Positions 26,888-35,789 of a DNA stretch of 64,000 nt are shown piece by piece. The notes under the pieces are model-generated. The model had not been told where the DNA came from, made no database searches, and saw nothing but the letters and a program-made list of their open reading frames with translations. The position numbers and the translations under genes are program-made. Each line of letters begins with the position of its first letter. Within the stretch, counting starts at the first letter, position 1. This DNA is from Chryseosolibacter sp964551035 (GTDB lineage Bacteria; Bacteroidota; Bacteroidia; Cytophagales; Cyclobacteriaceae): positions 43,884 through 107,883 of the forward strand of contig CAZKBK010000015.1 of NCBI GenBank assembly GCA_964551035.1, given 5' to 3'.

Positions 26888-26967
26888 CGCGCGGAGACTG
26901 GTTCGCCGACCCCGCGTGTGCCGGCATTGATTTTATTGTTCATAGGGGAGGTAGGAGGCGGTTTGAG

Positions 26968-29370
26968 ATGCAAACGCTGGAGATAAATTACAAGGCGGTT
27001 TTTGAGACACTTCCGGGCAAGAATGTGCTGCTGCTTCCTGACGCGCCCGTCTTCACGATACTTGCCATAAGCGACAGTTACCTGATGGGCACGCGGGAGA
27101 GGCGCGAGCAGGCCGAAGGCAAAAGCGTCTTTACGCTGTTTTCGTCTGACGTCTATCCGAAGTTGAACGAAGTCATCGCGCTGGTCAGGCATTCCCTTGA
27201 GACCGTACTCGAACACAAGACCGCCCATGCTTTCGAAATCCCACTCTTTGCACAGGATCCCACGAAGAACGGGCGTCCCCGGCTCGTGAGACACACGAAC
27301 AAGCCCATCATGGCAGGCGACGAGGTGGCCTATATTCTTCACTGCACTTCAAACGTGGCCAGCCCACCCGTGCCGGACGGCCTTTCGGGGGCGGGTGTCA
27401 TAGATTTTGCGAAAGTACTTAACCAGGCGCCCGTGGCGATGGCCATTTTGCGGGGTCGGAATCTTGTCGTCGAAATGGCGAACGCACCCATGCTCACGTT
27501 GTGGGGTAGGGGACGCGAGGTGATCGGTTCGCCCTTGGTTCGGGCCTTACCCGAACTTGGGAGTCAGGAATATCCCGCGCTTCTGCGAAGGGTCTTCGAG
27601 TCCGGAGAAGCATATGTAGGCAGGGAAACGCCGGCGACATTTGTCCAGGATGGAACGTCAAACAAGCGCTTTTTCAATTTCGTTTGCACCCCGGTTCAGG
27701 AATACGGAGTAACGACGGGAGTCATTGCGGTCGCGTCGGATGTGACGGGTCTGGTGGAAAGCAAGAAGAAGCTTGAAGAAAGTGAAAACCGCTATCGCGA
27801 CCTTATCGCGAATGCGACTGTAGGTACAGCGGTGTATGTTGGACGGGAGATGCGTATCCATCTTGCCAACGCGTCGATGTTAAAACTTTGGAAACGCGAT
27901 CATTCCATCATCGGTAAAACCTTCCGGGAAGCGCTGCCGGACCTGGCAAGCGAACGATACCTGGACCTGCTGCACGAAACTTACAGTACCGGCCGAACGC
28001 ATCAGGAGGATGAATCTCCTGTTGATAGAGTGATCGATGGGAAATTGGAGACGTTGTACTACAATTTTGCTTTCAAGGCACTGCGCGATTCACGCGGGGA
28101 GATCTATGGCATTCTCAACATGGCAATCGATGTTACGGAGAGCGTGAAAGCCAGGATGCGGATCAAGGAAGCGGAGGAGCGCTGGCGTATTGCGCTCGAC
28201 TCGGCGGAATTGGGAACGTGGGACTACTTTCCTCAAAGCCAGGCCTTTCTGTGCTCGCCTCGCATGCGCGAGATGTACGGGCTTCCGGAAGAAGCGGAAC
28301 CTACATTCGAAGACCTGCTAGTCATCGTTGACGAGCGCGACAGACAGCGCGTGACGGACGAGATTAGGAAATGCCTGTACCGGCCTGCGACCGCCGGCTA
28401 TCGGGTGGAGTACCGAATAAAAAGGGGCGCCGACCAGCATACGCGATGGTTGCGTACGCAGGGGCGGGCGTTCTTCAACGAAGCTGGCGAAGTATACCGG
28501 TTGACCGGGACCGTTTTTGATATTACAGAGCGCAAGGAAGTCGAAGAGGCGCTGGAGGAACGCGTGGTTCAACGCACGCGTGAATTACTCGAGGCAAACC
28601 GCGACCTTGCCCGCTCCAATCACGAGTTGGAGCAGTACGCATATGTAGCCAGCCACGACCTTCAGGAACCCCTTCGGAAGATCCTCATTTATACAGACCT
28701 GCTGAAGGAGGATGCCGCGCGAAAGCGGTCATCAGACGAGGTTCGTCTGGACAAGATCATGGCTTCGGCCATGCGCATGTCACATCTCATTCAGGATCTT
28801 CTCAATTTCTCGCGGTTGATGAAGGCCGAGGATCTGTTTTGTGACGTCGACCTTGGCGCCGTGGTGCGTGATGTGGTTGATGACTTTGAACTACTTATAG
28901 AAGAATCCGGGGCGAATATTCATATTGGCAACCTTCCGCATATTGAAGGGTCCGCGCAGCAGATCAATCAGATGTTTTATAACCTGCTCAACAACGCGCT
29001 GAAATTCCGGAAGGAAAATGTGGCCCCACAAATCGGCATTACCGCACGTTTGATGGACCGCCGGGAACTCAGGGCACATCCCGAATTGATGCGTTCCCAG
29101 CGTTACTATGATATTCAATTTAGCGACAATGGTATTGGATTCGATCCGAAATACAACGGGCAGATCTTCGAGATCTTTAAGCGCCTTCATTCGCGAAGCA
29201 GATATGAGGGAACGGGGATAGGCCTGGCATTGTGCCGGAAGATCGCGAGGAACCATCGCGGAGAAATCCTTGCCGATTCCCGGCAGGGGGATGGCGCGAG
29301 TTTCCATATCCTGCTACCCGAAAAACAGCAGCGTGTCAGCAGGCGTGTTCGGCGCACGACCAATACGTAA
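26968..29370 (+). CDS. Multi-PAS soluble sensor histidine kinase
   Basis: This 800-residue kinase has no membrane segments. Four PAS-type modules occupy roughly 1-125, 150-270, 280-395 and 400-520, the last followed by a PAC motif (YRLTGTVFDITERKEVEEAL). A coiled coil (about 520-555) leads to the HisKA domain, with the phospho-acceptor His563 in YVASHDLQEPLRKI. The HATPase domain follows, with NLLNNALKF, FSDNGIGFDPKYN and GTGIGLALCRKI. This E-P-L-R kinase type resembles phytochrome-like kinases that pair with single-domain regulators. An unusually strong purine-rich stretch (GGGGAGGTAGGAGG) lies about 10 bases before the ATG. Its 3' end overlaps the convergent response regulator by 35 bases, making that regulator the likely partner. 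Confidence 0.93.
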   Translation: MQTLEINYKAVFETLPGKNVLLLPDAPVFTILAISDSYLMGTRERREQAEGKSVFTLFSSDVYPKLNEVIALVRHSLETVLEHKTAHAFEIPLFAQDPTKNGRPRLVRHTNKPIMAGDEVAYILHCTSNVASPPVPDGLSGAGVIDFAKVLNQAPVAMAILRGRNLVVEMANAPMLTLWGRGREVIGSPLVRALPELGSQEYPALLRRVFESGEAYVGRETPATFVQDGTSNKRFFNFVCTPVQEYGVTTGVIAVASDVTGLVESKKKLEESENRYRDLIANATVGTAVYVGREMRIHLANASMLKLWKRDHSIIGKTFREALPDLASERYLDLLHETYSTGRTHQEDESPVDRVIDGKLETLYYNFAFKALRDSRGEIYGILNMAIDVTESVKARMRIKEAEERWRIALDSAELGTWDYFPQSQAFLCSPRMREMYGLPEEAEPTFEDLLVIVDERDRQRVTDEIRKCLYRPATAGYRVEYRIKRGADQHTRWLRTQGRAFFNEAGEVYRLTGTVFDITERKEVEEALEERVVQRTRELLEANRDLARSNHELEQYAYVASHDLQEPLRKILIYTDLLKEDAARKRSSDEVRLDKIMASAMRMSHLIQDLLNFSRLMKAEDLFCDVDLGAVVRDVVDDFELLIEESGANIHIGNLPHIEGSAQQINQMFYNLLNNALKFRKENVAPQIGITARLMDRRELRAHPELMRSQRYYDIQFSDNGIGFDPKYNGQIFEIFKRLHSRSRYEGTGIGLALCRKIARNHRGEILADSRQGDGASFHILLPEKQQRVSRRVRRTTNT

Positions 29371-29752
29371 CAATCTTTATCACGGTGTCCTTCAACTCTC
29401 CATACGTTTGACCCTTGATAAAAAATCCCTGGCAGGACATGTCGTATGCCTTCAGGATCTGTTCCGGATTTGCAGTGGTGGTTAGGAAAACAAAGGGCAT
29501 ATTCCGGCGGCAGAGTTGGATGTCGTCCTCGATGTTCCGCTTCAACTCGATGCCGTTCATCAGGGGCATGTTGATGTCGCAGAGTATGACCATGGGTTGG
29601 TCCTTGGTATCGCGGAAATACCGCAAAGCTTCCTCCCCATCATGGAATTTTTTCACCTGATTGACCAACGAAAGACGGGAAAGAATCCTGTCAATCATCT
29701 CCTGATCGTCGGGGTCATCGTCTATCACAATGATGGGGCCTGATTTCGCCAT
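29336..29752 (-). CDS. Single-domain response regulator (Rcp1-like)
   Basis: This 138-residue receiver domain has no output domain. The acidic pocket DDDPDD (residues 11-16), the phospho-acceptor Asp59 in VILCDINMP, the Thr near 91-93 and Lys113 in FFIKGQ are all present. I take the ATG at 29752 (MAKSGPIIVIDDD); the upstream in-frame ATG at 29794 adds 14 poorly fitting residues. Single-domain regulators of this type often act as phosphate shuttles for PAS/GAF kinases. Its gene is convergent with, and overlaps, the 800-residue kinase gene by 35 bases. Confidence 0.9.
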   Translation of the reverse strand: MAKSGPIIVIDDDPDDQEMIDRILSRLSLVNQVKKFHDGEEALRYFRDTKDQPMVILCDINMPLMNGIELKRNIEDDIQLCRRNMPFVFLTTTANPEQILKAYDMSCQGFFIKGQTYGELKDTVIKIVTYWSCAEHAC

Positions 29753-29975
29753 AGAGGGATCGCTTTTGCAGCGCGCGTTAAGTCCCGCCGCCATACATAA
29801 GTTCCAAATTTCAATGACTTAAACAACAAAAAAATAAGATAAAATTTACGCACGTAAGGGGGTTGCTGGCTACGAGCACCATTGCGGATCGTTAAAGCGC
29901 CGGATTTTACCGGTATGCCGTTAATAATTGCGCCACCCAGAAGGGGCAGGGATAAAGTTGATGGGAAGGGGCATG

Positions 29976-29998
29976 AAAAAGGGTTCGAAACCGAACCC
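29976..29998 (-). terminator. Rho-independent terminator for the 30036-30830 gene
   Basis: GGGTTCG (29981-29987) and CGAACCC (29992-29998) form a perfect seven-base-pair stem with a four-base loop. On the minus strand it is followed by five T (29976-29980), 38 bases beyond the stop codon of the minus-strand gene. Confidence 0.8.
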
Positions 29999-30035
29999 CT
30001 CTTCACCTTACACGCAATGCTTTATTTATTATCGA

Positions 30036-30830
30036 CTAGTTCTGATTGTCGTCGTTGCCGTCCTTGTTGGGATTGTTCCGCATTTCGGCTTTGGTGATCG
30101 AAACTTTGTTGCCCTCGGCGTCGATGTAATAATAATTTGACTGGTCGTCGATATAGATCTTTTCGCCTTTGGGGCCGACTTTTTCTTCGTATACCTTGTC
30201 CGTGATTTCGGCGCCGATCACGCCGACCGTCCTGTCAATGCCGTCCTTTGTGTCTTCACCTGTGCGCTCCAGATCTCTTCCGGTTTCATCAGCGCGGCGG
30301 TCGACGTCGTCACGAACCTCGTCCCTGCGGCGTTCCGCATCTTCACGGAGATCCTCGCCCTCGTTCCTCAATCGATTGTCGTTGTCATTGTTGTTACCCT
30401 TTTCGTCCTCAGGAGCGTTCATGAAGCCATAGAGCTCAACAGTAGCCTTTTCTTCTCGATAGTTCGGTGAGGTGTGATAGGTAAAGGACACCTTGTCCAC
30501 CTCCTTGTTGGGATATTGGAGATGAAGTTCTTCCGTTTCGGCACCGGCCTGGAGTTCGTTCTGCACTTCAATGTCTTCGATTTCCCCCGACTCGTAATGT
30601 ACCTGCACGCGTTCAATGTTCAGCGGCGCATCAGTCGCTTTTAGTTTGATCGACCGAAATTCGTCAGAACCCAGCACAACAATAGATTCCGTTTCAAGGT
30701 CAAAACTGGCCGTGATCTGGCCCACTTTATGCCAGCCCGGATCGTCGTTGATAACCACCGCCGGCTTTTGTGCGAAAGCCCACGCGAAAACTCCAACTAC
30801 CATGAGCAATGTCAAATTCAGTTTCTTCAT
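30036..30830 (-). CDS. Exported protein with charged helical repeat region, unknown
   Basis: This 264-residue protein has a signal peptide (MKKLNLTLLMVVGVFAWAFAQ). Residues 22-140 form a beta-rich domain (GWHKVGQITASFDLE, ELYGFMN). Residues 145-205 are extremely charged and helical with a rough 11-residue rhythm (LREDAERRRDEV, VDRRADETGRDL), like LEA or apolipoprotein-type helices. The last 50 residues are hydrophilic, contain YIDDQSNYYYIDAEGN, and end Asn/Asp-rich. The N-domain may bind a ligand or surface; I do not recognise the family. A perfect terminator follows it. It is probably periplasmic. Confidence 0.8.
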   Translation of the reverse strand: MKKLNLTLLMVVGVFAWAFAQKPAVVINDDPGWHKVGQITASFDLETESIVVLGSDEFRSIKLKATDAPLNIERVQVHYESGEIEDIEVQNELQAGAETEELHLQYPNKEVDKVSFTYHTSPNYREEKATVELYGFMNAPEDEKGNNNDNDNRLRNEGEDLREDAERRRDEVRDDVDRRADETGRDLERTGEDTKDGIDRTVGVIGAEITDKVYEEKVGPKGEKIYIDDQSNYYYIDAEGNKVSITKAEMRNNPNKDGNDDNQN

Positions 30831-31095
30831 AATTAAATTCTTTTAGTCTTCAACATTGACGCAGTCGAAAACGCCGTGCCATTTTGATCGCCGCCTCTGT
30901 TTTTTATCAGCATCGCCGCCTGCGCGACATAATGCCGCTGCGAGCCCGAGGCGACGTGCCGCCACATGCAGAGTTTTTCAACACTGTGTGCAGATTTTTT
31001 CCATGACCAACTTTCAGGGTGCAGCCCAAAGCGGCTCGGGGACCGCCCGCAGCGCGGATGGCTGCTTGTGGCCAGGTTACAGGGCTAACGGCTGG

Positions 31096-32139
31096 TCAGG
31101 CCTCATCGCGGTAATATAGCTTATACCATTTTCGCCCGTCCGGATCGGTTCCCCGTTCAATGAGGTCGCGGTCGCCGTGGATGTAGACGTGAAAGTTTTT
31201 ATCGAGTTTCAGGACGCTTTTGAAAATGCGCGCGCCTCTTTTTACGGCCGCGGTGGAGATGTCGAACTCGCCCACCATGCGGAGGTCATTCTCCTGCTGG
31301 AAATCGTCTTTGTAGCTCTTGAACGACTTGATGACGTCCCGGTGCTCGAACACCTCGCTGGCAAATTCAACCTCGTCGAATTGTTCGTGTTTTTTGAAGT
31401 AATCGATAGACCGGTTGAGGTAATCGATCTGGTCGGCGCGCGATACCTCAAATTCGTCGTCCATCCGATCCGTCACGAAATTCCTGGCCATGGTCAGGTA
31501 GTGCGACGTGTGGAAGTAGTTGTCGGCCACGGGAACAACTTTCAGGAAAGCATCTTTCCAGTATTGCGCCTCGCCCTGGTTTTGATTGTCCACAATGCAG
31601 ATGCGATATCCATCATCACTTTTTACGTTGAAAATGATGCATCCTTTTTCCGGCCTGCTGAGGTTGATGCCGTCATCGAAAGCGATGGTAAAATTGCCGT
31701 CATCGTTGACGACCTTTATAAAGGGTTGCTTGCTTTCGGTCTTGAAGATGGCGACGGCATCTGCAAACTCACCCTGCACTTCGCAATCTTTGAGGTATGC
31801 GACGTAGCACTCGCCATGGCGAACCTTTGGATGCGTTGAATATTCATAAAGGATTTTCGCCAGGTCGCGAGATTTGCTGACGAAAGCCGCCGGCGATTGG
31901 AACAGCGCATGTACGATGGCATACACCTCGTTGAGGTCGAGGGAGGTGACGTGATGAAAACGGTGAAAGACGGGTTCCTTGAATGGCGAAGTAAACCATG
32001 ATTCCAGGGCCGCCCGACGCTCCCGGATTGCGTCGAGATCGATGCCACGGCGTGAAAGCAGCATGCCTTCATCCTGAAGTTTGTTTCCTACCTGGTGAAC
32101 GATAAGTTTTTGGAGTGTTACCCCTGATGAAGTGTCCAT
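31096..32139 (-). CDS. Nucleoid-associated protein, YejK/NdpA-like
   Basis: This 347-residue cytosolic protein matches the NA37/YejK family in length and layout. The N-terminal segment has LQKLIVHQVGNKLQDEG and SWFTSPFKEPVFHRFHHVT, the central one GECYVAYLKDCEVQG, FIKVVNDDGNFTI and KGCIIFNVKSDDGYRICIVD, and the late one HTSHYLTMARNFV. YejK-like proteins are associated with the nucleoid in enterobacteria, but their molecular role is not well defined. Some homologues occur beside defence genes; here the neighbours are small hypotheticals. No signal peptide. It lies on the minus strand, 150 bases from the next small gene. Confidence 0.85.
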   Translation of the reverse strand: MDTSSGVTLQKLIVHQVGNKLQDEGMLLSRRGIDLDAIRERRAALESWFTSPFKEPVFHRFHHVTSLDLNEVYAIVHALFQSPAAFVSKSRDLAKILYEYSTHPKVRHGECYVAYLKDCEVQGEFADAVAIFKTESKQPFIKVVNDDGNFTIAFDDGINLSRPEKGCIIFNVKSDDGYRICIVDNQNQGEAQYWKDAFLKVVPVADNYFHTSHYLTMARNFVTDRMDDEFEVSRADQIDYLNRSIDYFKKHEQFDEVEFASEVFEHRDVIKSFKSYKDDFQQENDLRMVGEFDISTAAVKRGARIFKSVLKLDKNFHVYIHGDRDLIERGTDPDGRKWYKLYYRDEA

Positions 32140-32228
32140 GATGCCGCGGGATTCTCAATCTGCAATAATAGGAGATTTGTCCCTTCGATCACAGGGCAAA
32201 AGCGTGGACGGGGGAACATATTATGCGG

Positions 32229-32264
32229 GATAAAATGAAAGCGTCTGCCGGACGCGGCAGACGC
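32229..32264 (-). terminator. Rho-independent terminator for the 32288-32635 gene
   Basis: GCGTCTGCC (32241-32249) and GGCAGACGC (32256-32264) form a perfect nine-base-pair stem with a six-base loop. On the minus strand the stem is followed by a T-rich stretch (TTTCATTTTA), 24 bases after the stop codon. Confidence 0.75.
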
Positions 32265-32287
32265 ATGAAAACGAAATTGGAGTGCAA

Positions 32288-32635
32288 TCATTTTCTTCTC
32301 CGCCGGCGTAGACCCCGGTCGAGGTCGGCCACCCCGGCAATGTCCTGGGGCGAACTTCCGGTTTCCCGGGAACCTACCGTTCCTTTGACATCATCGGCCA
32401 GTTGTTCAATGTCCGAGCTGTCCTTCTCCCCGCGACCCTGCCGGATACGTTCGACGTCGGCGCGTTGATCTTTACTCATACTGCTTTCGGGAAATCGGTC
32501 GGGGCGCATTCCAGTATGCGGCCCGAGACCGGCTTCCGACTTTCGGATATCGTCTGGCGCTTTTTGATGCGGCGGGACGTTGGTCTCCGATGGCCGGTTC
32601 ACTTTCCGTGTGTCGTCGCTCTTGTTCCTGTCCAT
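32288..32635 (-). CDS. Small hydrophilic, probably disordered protein
   Basis: This 115-residue protein is nearly devoid of hydrophobic residues, starting MDRNKSDDTRKVNRPSETN and ending LDRGLRRRRRK. The central part SMSKDQRADVERIRQGRG and DIEQLADDVKGTVGSRET could form short helices. The Arg-rich tail suggests nucleic-acid or membrane-phosphate contact, which is inference. The strong terminator directly downstream supports it as a real gene. No family recognised. It may be a stress-related hydrophilin-type protein. Confidence 0.65.
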   Translation of the reverse strand: MDRNKSDDTRKVNRPSETNVPPHQKAPDDIRKSEAGLGPHTGMRPDRFPESSMSKDQRADVERIRQGRGEKDSSDIEQLADDVKGTVGSRETGSSPQDIAGVADLDRGLRRRRRK

Positions 32636-32832
32636 GTCGTTGAAATTTTTGTTGAAGGAGGAATCTTCAAAAAATTGTTCCCCCGATCAGCGGCAGCGGA
32701 AAATGGCGTCTATCCGCGGACCAGCGACAATTCTTCCAGACGCTTGCATGAATGCCGGTTGACCAGGTGTGAGAGAAACTGGTCGCCTGGCCGGGCCCGT
32801 CGATTTTATGGCGGTTCCCAAAAAGCAAACGC

Positions 32833-33126
32833 ATGGAAATTGAATCTTGGCGGCTCGGTGAGGGCGGCGCGTTGGTCACCTCGGCGATGGAAATGGTGGA
32901 GCACCTCGAACATGCCAGGGACACGGGGAAATTGCTCGGCGTGGTTTCATCAACCATGGGACATGGGATATTTCTCTGCGGGGTCCGGGAGATCCGGCAG
33001 GATGTCGACGAATGTGACCTCCTCATCGTACTGGAAGGTTGCCTGATGCCGCACCGTGATCGTGAGTTCGTCGTCTATCTCACAGAAATCGCAGGCGTAT
33101 TTCCATTCGTTCAAAACAATCGTTGA
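32833..33126 (+). CDS. Possible small protein, 97 residues, unknown
   Basis: The frame starts MEIESWRLGEGGALVTSAM and ends ITEIAGVFPFVQNNR-like (VVYLTEIAGVFPFVQNNR). The pattern of short beta-strands (GKLLGVVSSTMGHGIFLCGV, DLLIVLEGC) looks like a small beta-barrel or SH3-like protein with a closing EIxxVFPF motif that I associate with small Bacteroidota proteins. A competing minus-strand frame (32950-33174) is less protein-like. There is no recognisable promoter, and the call is weak. Confidence 0.45.
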   Translation: MEIESWRLGEGGALVTSAMEMVEHLEHARDTGKLLGVVSSTMGHGIFLCGVREIRQDVDECDLLIVLEGCLMPHRDREFVVYLTEIAGVFPFVQNNR

Positions 33127-33303
33127 GCGTCTCGGAATGATGCGAACCCATTGCAAACGTTGCCAAGCCAGCATTCAGGACTGTACACGTGAAATTCACC
33201 CCGTGCTTTGTCACCTCTTTGGTACATAGCGCGTTCGCAATGCAACAAATTAGAGTACTTCGCGTATGTAATTGACATTATTTGCCCCCAGTAGAAATAC
33301 GTA

Positions 33304-35112
33304 ATGAAACTCGTCTCCGCACTGTCTCTTGTCCTGTTTGTACACCTTTCCGTCCACGCCAATCAAAATCAGGTCGATAGCCTGCGACACCTGTTGCCGT
33401 CCCTTCAGGATACGGCACGGGTAGCCGTACTCAATCAGTTGGCCTATCAACTGAAATTCAAAGATTCCCGACAGGCAGAAACCTACGCGCGCGAGTCTAT
33501 CGAATACGCGCGCGCAATCGGATTCCACCGGGGCCTGGCCCGTGGTTACCAGATGCTGGGCATCACCTACGACCTGCGCGGAATGTATGAGGAAGCCATC
33601 GAGGCGTACGAGACGGCGCTTGAAATTATTTCCGAGAACCAGGTGCAGGACGACGGCCTCGTGCTCGCGCTCCATAACGTGCTTGGCATTGCGTACTACC
33701 ACCGCGGCAACTACAATGAAGCGCTGGAAATCTTCTTCGACCTGCTGTCAACGTTTGAAAAGAACGGCGACATGGATCGCCTCGCCAAAGTATTCCTCAA
33801 TATCGGCCTGGTTTACCACGACCAAAAAGCCTATGAGCGGGCGCTTGAATACTACTTCAAGAGCATGCAGTTGGCCGACGAACGGAAAGATGATGTTATT
33901 TCCGGCAGAGCCGCCAATAACATTGGGATTGTGTACAAAGAGACGGAGCAATACGTTGAAGCGATCCGCTTCTACAACCTCTCCCTCGAAAGAAAGCGAA
34001 GGACGAATGACTTCCAGGGAACCGGTTCGACGCTTACCAACATTGGCGTCACTTTCAAACGCCTCGGCAACTACGCCGACGCGCTTGAATACCTCGACAG
34101 CGCGGAGGTGATCAAGGTTCGCCTGGATGACCAGCCTGGGCTTGTCATTATCAACGACGCCCGCGCGGGGATTTACATCGAGCAGGGACGGTTTCGCGAG
34201 GCCGAAAGGCTGGCCCTGCAAAACCTGGAGCGGGTAAAGCCAATGGGCGGAGAGAACACGATCCTCGCATATGAACGGCTGCACCAGTTGTATAAAGCCA
34301 AAGGCGACTTTAGGAGCGCACTCAAGTGGTTCGAACGGAAGGCCCGCTACAACGACAGCTTATTCAATGAAACCAAAAGCATGCAACTCGCGGAGCTTCA
34401 AACGCTGTATCAGGTCAGCAAGCAGGAAAAGGAAATCGCAAGGTTGGAGGACAGCAGGCAGGAAGACGCATTCGCAAAGAAAATGCTTTTGATTTCACTG
34501 ATCGCGGTGGCGGCCATTGCCATCTCGACCGGATACCTTATTTGGTTCCGCGGGCGAAAGCGCCAACAGTTTCATGAACTGGAACTGCGTCTCCAACAAA
34601 ACATGATTGAAAATGGAAGGCTTCGCGAACTTGAGCTGAGGAAAGAGATCGAATTCAAGAACAAGTCGCTGACTTCCTATACGATGAACTTTGTCCAAAA
34701 GAGCGAGTTGATGGAGGAACTCCGCAAGAACATCAAAGAAATCCGCTCTGACGAGCCGGAGGTGAGAAGGCGCCTTTCAGGCCTGGGCAGGCTCATCGAG
34801 AATTCCTACCACGTTGACCGCGAATGGGAAGATTTCAAAATGCGCTTCGAAAACGTCCACGAAAACTTTTTCAGGAACCTGAGGGAGCGGTGCCCCGAAC
34901 TCACCAACGGCGACCTCAGGCTCTGCGCGCTCCTTAAACTGAACATGAATATGAAGGAGGCCGCCCGCGTGTTGGGCATATCGCCGGAGAGCGTCAAGAC
35001 TGCCCGTTACCGCCTTCGCAAAAAGCTCAACCTGAATGGAGATGAAAACCTCGTTGACTTTATCCAGAATATCCAGCACGAACCTTTCGGAGATTCCAGG
35101 GCCGTAGCGTGA
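33304..35112 (+). CDS. TPR transcriptional regulator with LuxR-type helix-turn-helix
   Basis: This 602-residue protein has a signal peptide (residues 1-19), about eight tetratricopeptide repeats in the periplasmic part (around 60-340, such as LNIGLVYHDQKAYERALEYY), one membrane helix (about 398-416), a long cytosolic coiled coil (420-485) and a C-terminal helix-turn-helix (about 530-585). The last contains NGDLRLCALLKLNMNMKEAA and LGISPESVKTARYRLRKKL. This layout is common in Bacteroidota and would let a periplasmic signal alter DNA binding or a partner on the membrane. Targets are unknown; no obviously coregulated neighbour is present. It is alone on its strand. Confidence 0.9.
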   Translation: MKLVSALSLVLFVHLSVHANQNQVDSLRHLLPSLQDTARVAVLNQLAYQLKFKDSRQAETYARESIEYARAIGFHRGLARGYQMLGITYDLRGMYEEAIEAYETALEIISENQVQDDGLVLALHNVLGIAYYHRGNYNEALEIFFDLLSTFEKNGDMDRLAKVFLNIGLVYHDQKAYERALEYYFKSMQLADERKDDVISGRAANNIGIVYKETEQYVEAIRFYNLSLERKRRTNDFQGTGSTLTNIGVTFKRLGNYADALEYLDSAEVIKVRLDDQPGLVIINDARAGIYIEQGRFREAERLALQNLERVKPMGGENTILAYERLHQLYKAKGDFRSALKWFERKARYNDSLFNETKSMQLAELQTLYQVSKQEKEIARLEDSRQEDAFAKKMLLISLIAVAAIAISTGYLIWFRGRKRQQFHELELRLQQNMIENGRLRELELRKEIEFKNKSLTSYTMNFVQKSELMEELRKNIKEIRSDEPEVRRRLSGLGRLIENSYHVDREWEDFKMRFENVHENFFRNLRERCPELTNGDLRLCALLKLNMNMKEAARVLGISPESVKTARYRLRKKLNLNGDENLVDFIQNIQHEPFGDSRAVA

Positions 35113-35474
35113 CAACCTGATAGCCCGGCGTGGCTGAAATCAAGTTGTATACTCTTTGTCTACCGTACGCATTCAACCCGCCTCCACCCACAACGTATTA
35201 CCCCCTGTCTCGCTAAAAGCCACTTTTTACCAATAGCCGGATTCGAAAGATTTGGGTGTCGCCCGTTAGCGTCCCGCGACTGCGGTCGTGACGACTCCTT
35301 TCGCCCTGTTCGATGGCGGGTCAACAGGCGTAGGAGTTCTGAAAATCAAAGCTGTGTCAGGGTACCGTTATGACAGCGTCGTCAGGGACCCTCATGGTCT
35401 TCATGGTTTGGGATCTGGGGAACCAGGACGGGCGCCCCAATTTTTTCAAACTAACGCCAGGTCGGCATGGAGCG
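35113..35474. other. Intergenic region, no gene seen
   Basis: This region of about 360 bases lies downstream of the TPR-LuxR gene. Open frames overlapping it (35288-35503 and 35370-35630, plus strand) have erratic composition. I see no terminator hairpin with a T-run and no clear promoter. Confidence 0.5.
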
Positions 35475-35588
35475 TTAGAGGGTGCCGAGCACCCAAAGCA
35501 TGATGATGCCGCAGATCACCATCATGACAAGGTTTTCGCGCAGCCTTGCCTGCATATTCTTCCTCGGATGAATCCGTACAGCCCGCAT
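35475..35588 (-). CDS. Possible 37-residue single-span membrane peptide
   Basis: The minus strand from the ATG at 35588 to the TAA at 35475 encodes a basic N-terminus (MRAVRIHPRKNMQARLREN) followed by a clean hydrophobic helix (LVMMVICGIIMLWVLGTL) at the very end. An internal ATG at 35555 would give a 26-residue version. The topology is typical of small regulatory membrane peptides, but there is no supporting promoter or context, and the frame stays open upstream of the ATG. Low confidence. Confidence 0.3.
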   Translation of the reverse strand: MRAVRIHPRKNMQARLRENLVMMVICGIIMLWVLGTL

Positions 35589-35629
35589 TCTGATCGCTTT
35601 GTGTTTTATGCACTCGTACGCCCGATGTA

Positions 35630-35642
35630 ACCCCGTTGGGGT
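35630..35642. other. Short GC hairpin ACCCC-GTT-GGGGT
   Basis: A perfect five-base-pair inverted repeat with a three-base loop lies in the gap between the small peptide and the TetR gene. It lacks a T-run on either side, so it is not a standard terminator. It may belong to a dispersed intergenic repeat; this cannot be checked here. Confidence 0.25.
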
Positions 35643-35730
35643 GGCACAATATACACATTCCTTATTATATCATTGTAAAACAGATATTTATAATCCGTGT
35701 ATTGAAGTCTTAATTGAGGAGTGACAATAT

Positions 35731-35759
35731 TTAAACATTTGTTTTAAACGTTTGTTTAA
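35731..35759. promoter_or_regulatory. Twin inverted repeats TTAAAC-N4-GTTTAA, probable TetR operator
   Basis: Two overlapping imperfect palindromes are visible: TTAAAC-ATTT-GTTTtAA at 35731-35747 and TTAAAC-GTTT-GTTTAA at 35744-35759. Their centres are 13 bases apart. The second overlaps the -33 element of the TetR promoter. A third copy with one mismatch lies at 36436-36451, at the start of the efflux operon. This fits autoregulation and operon repression by the adjacent TetR protein; binding is inferred. Confidence 0.6.
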
Positions 35760-35782
35760 GTTGTTTTGCGATGGTAGCTTTG
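35751..35782 (+). promoter_or_regulatory. Promoter of the tetR gene (TTTG-N20-TAGCTTTG)
   Basis: A -33 TTTG (35751-35754) and a -7 TAGCTTTG (35775-35782) are separated by 20 bases, a good Bacteroidota promoter. The ATG follows seven bases later at 35790. The -33 element lies within the second operator palindrome. Confidence 0.6.
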
Positions 35783-35789
35783 CGAAAGC

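Noticed and set aside
29973..29998. A GGTTCGAAAC stretch resembling a tRNA T-loop
   Set aside because: It forms a terminator hairpin with a T-run on the minus strand. No acceptor, D or anticodon stems surround it.
32950..33174. A 74-codon minus-strand frame overlapping the 97-codon plus-strand candidate
   Set aside because: Its composition (many Trp, Cys, His in odd order) is less protein-like than the plus-strand frame.
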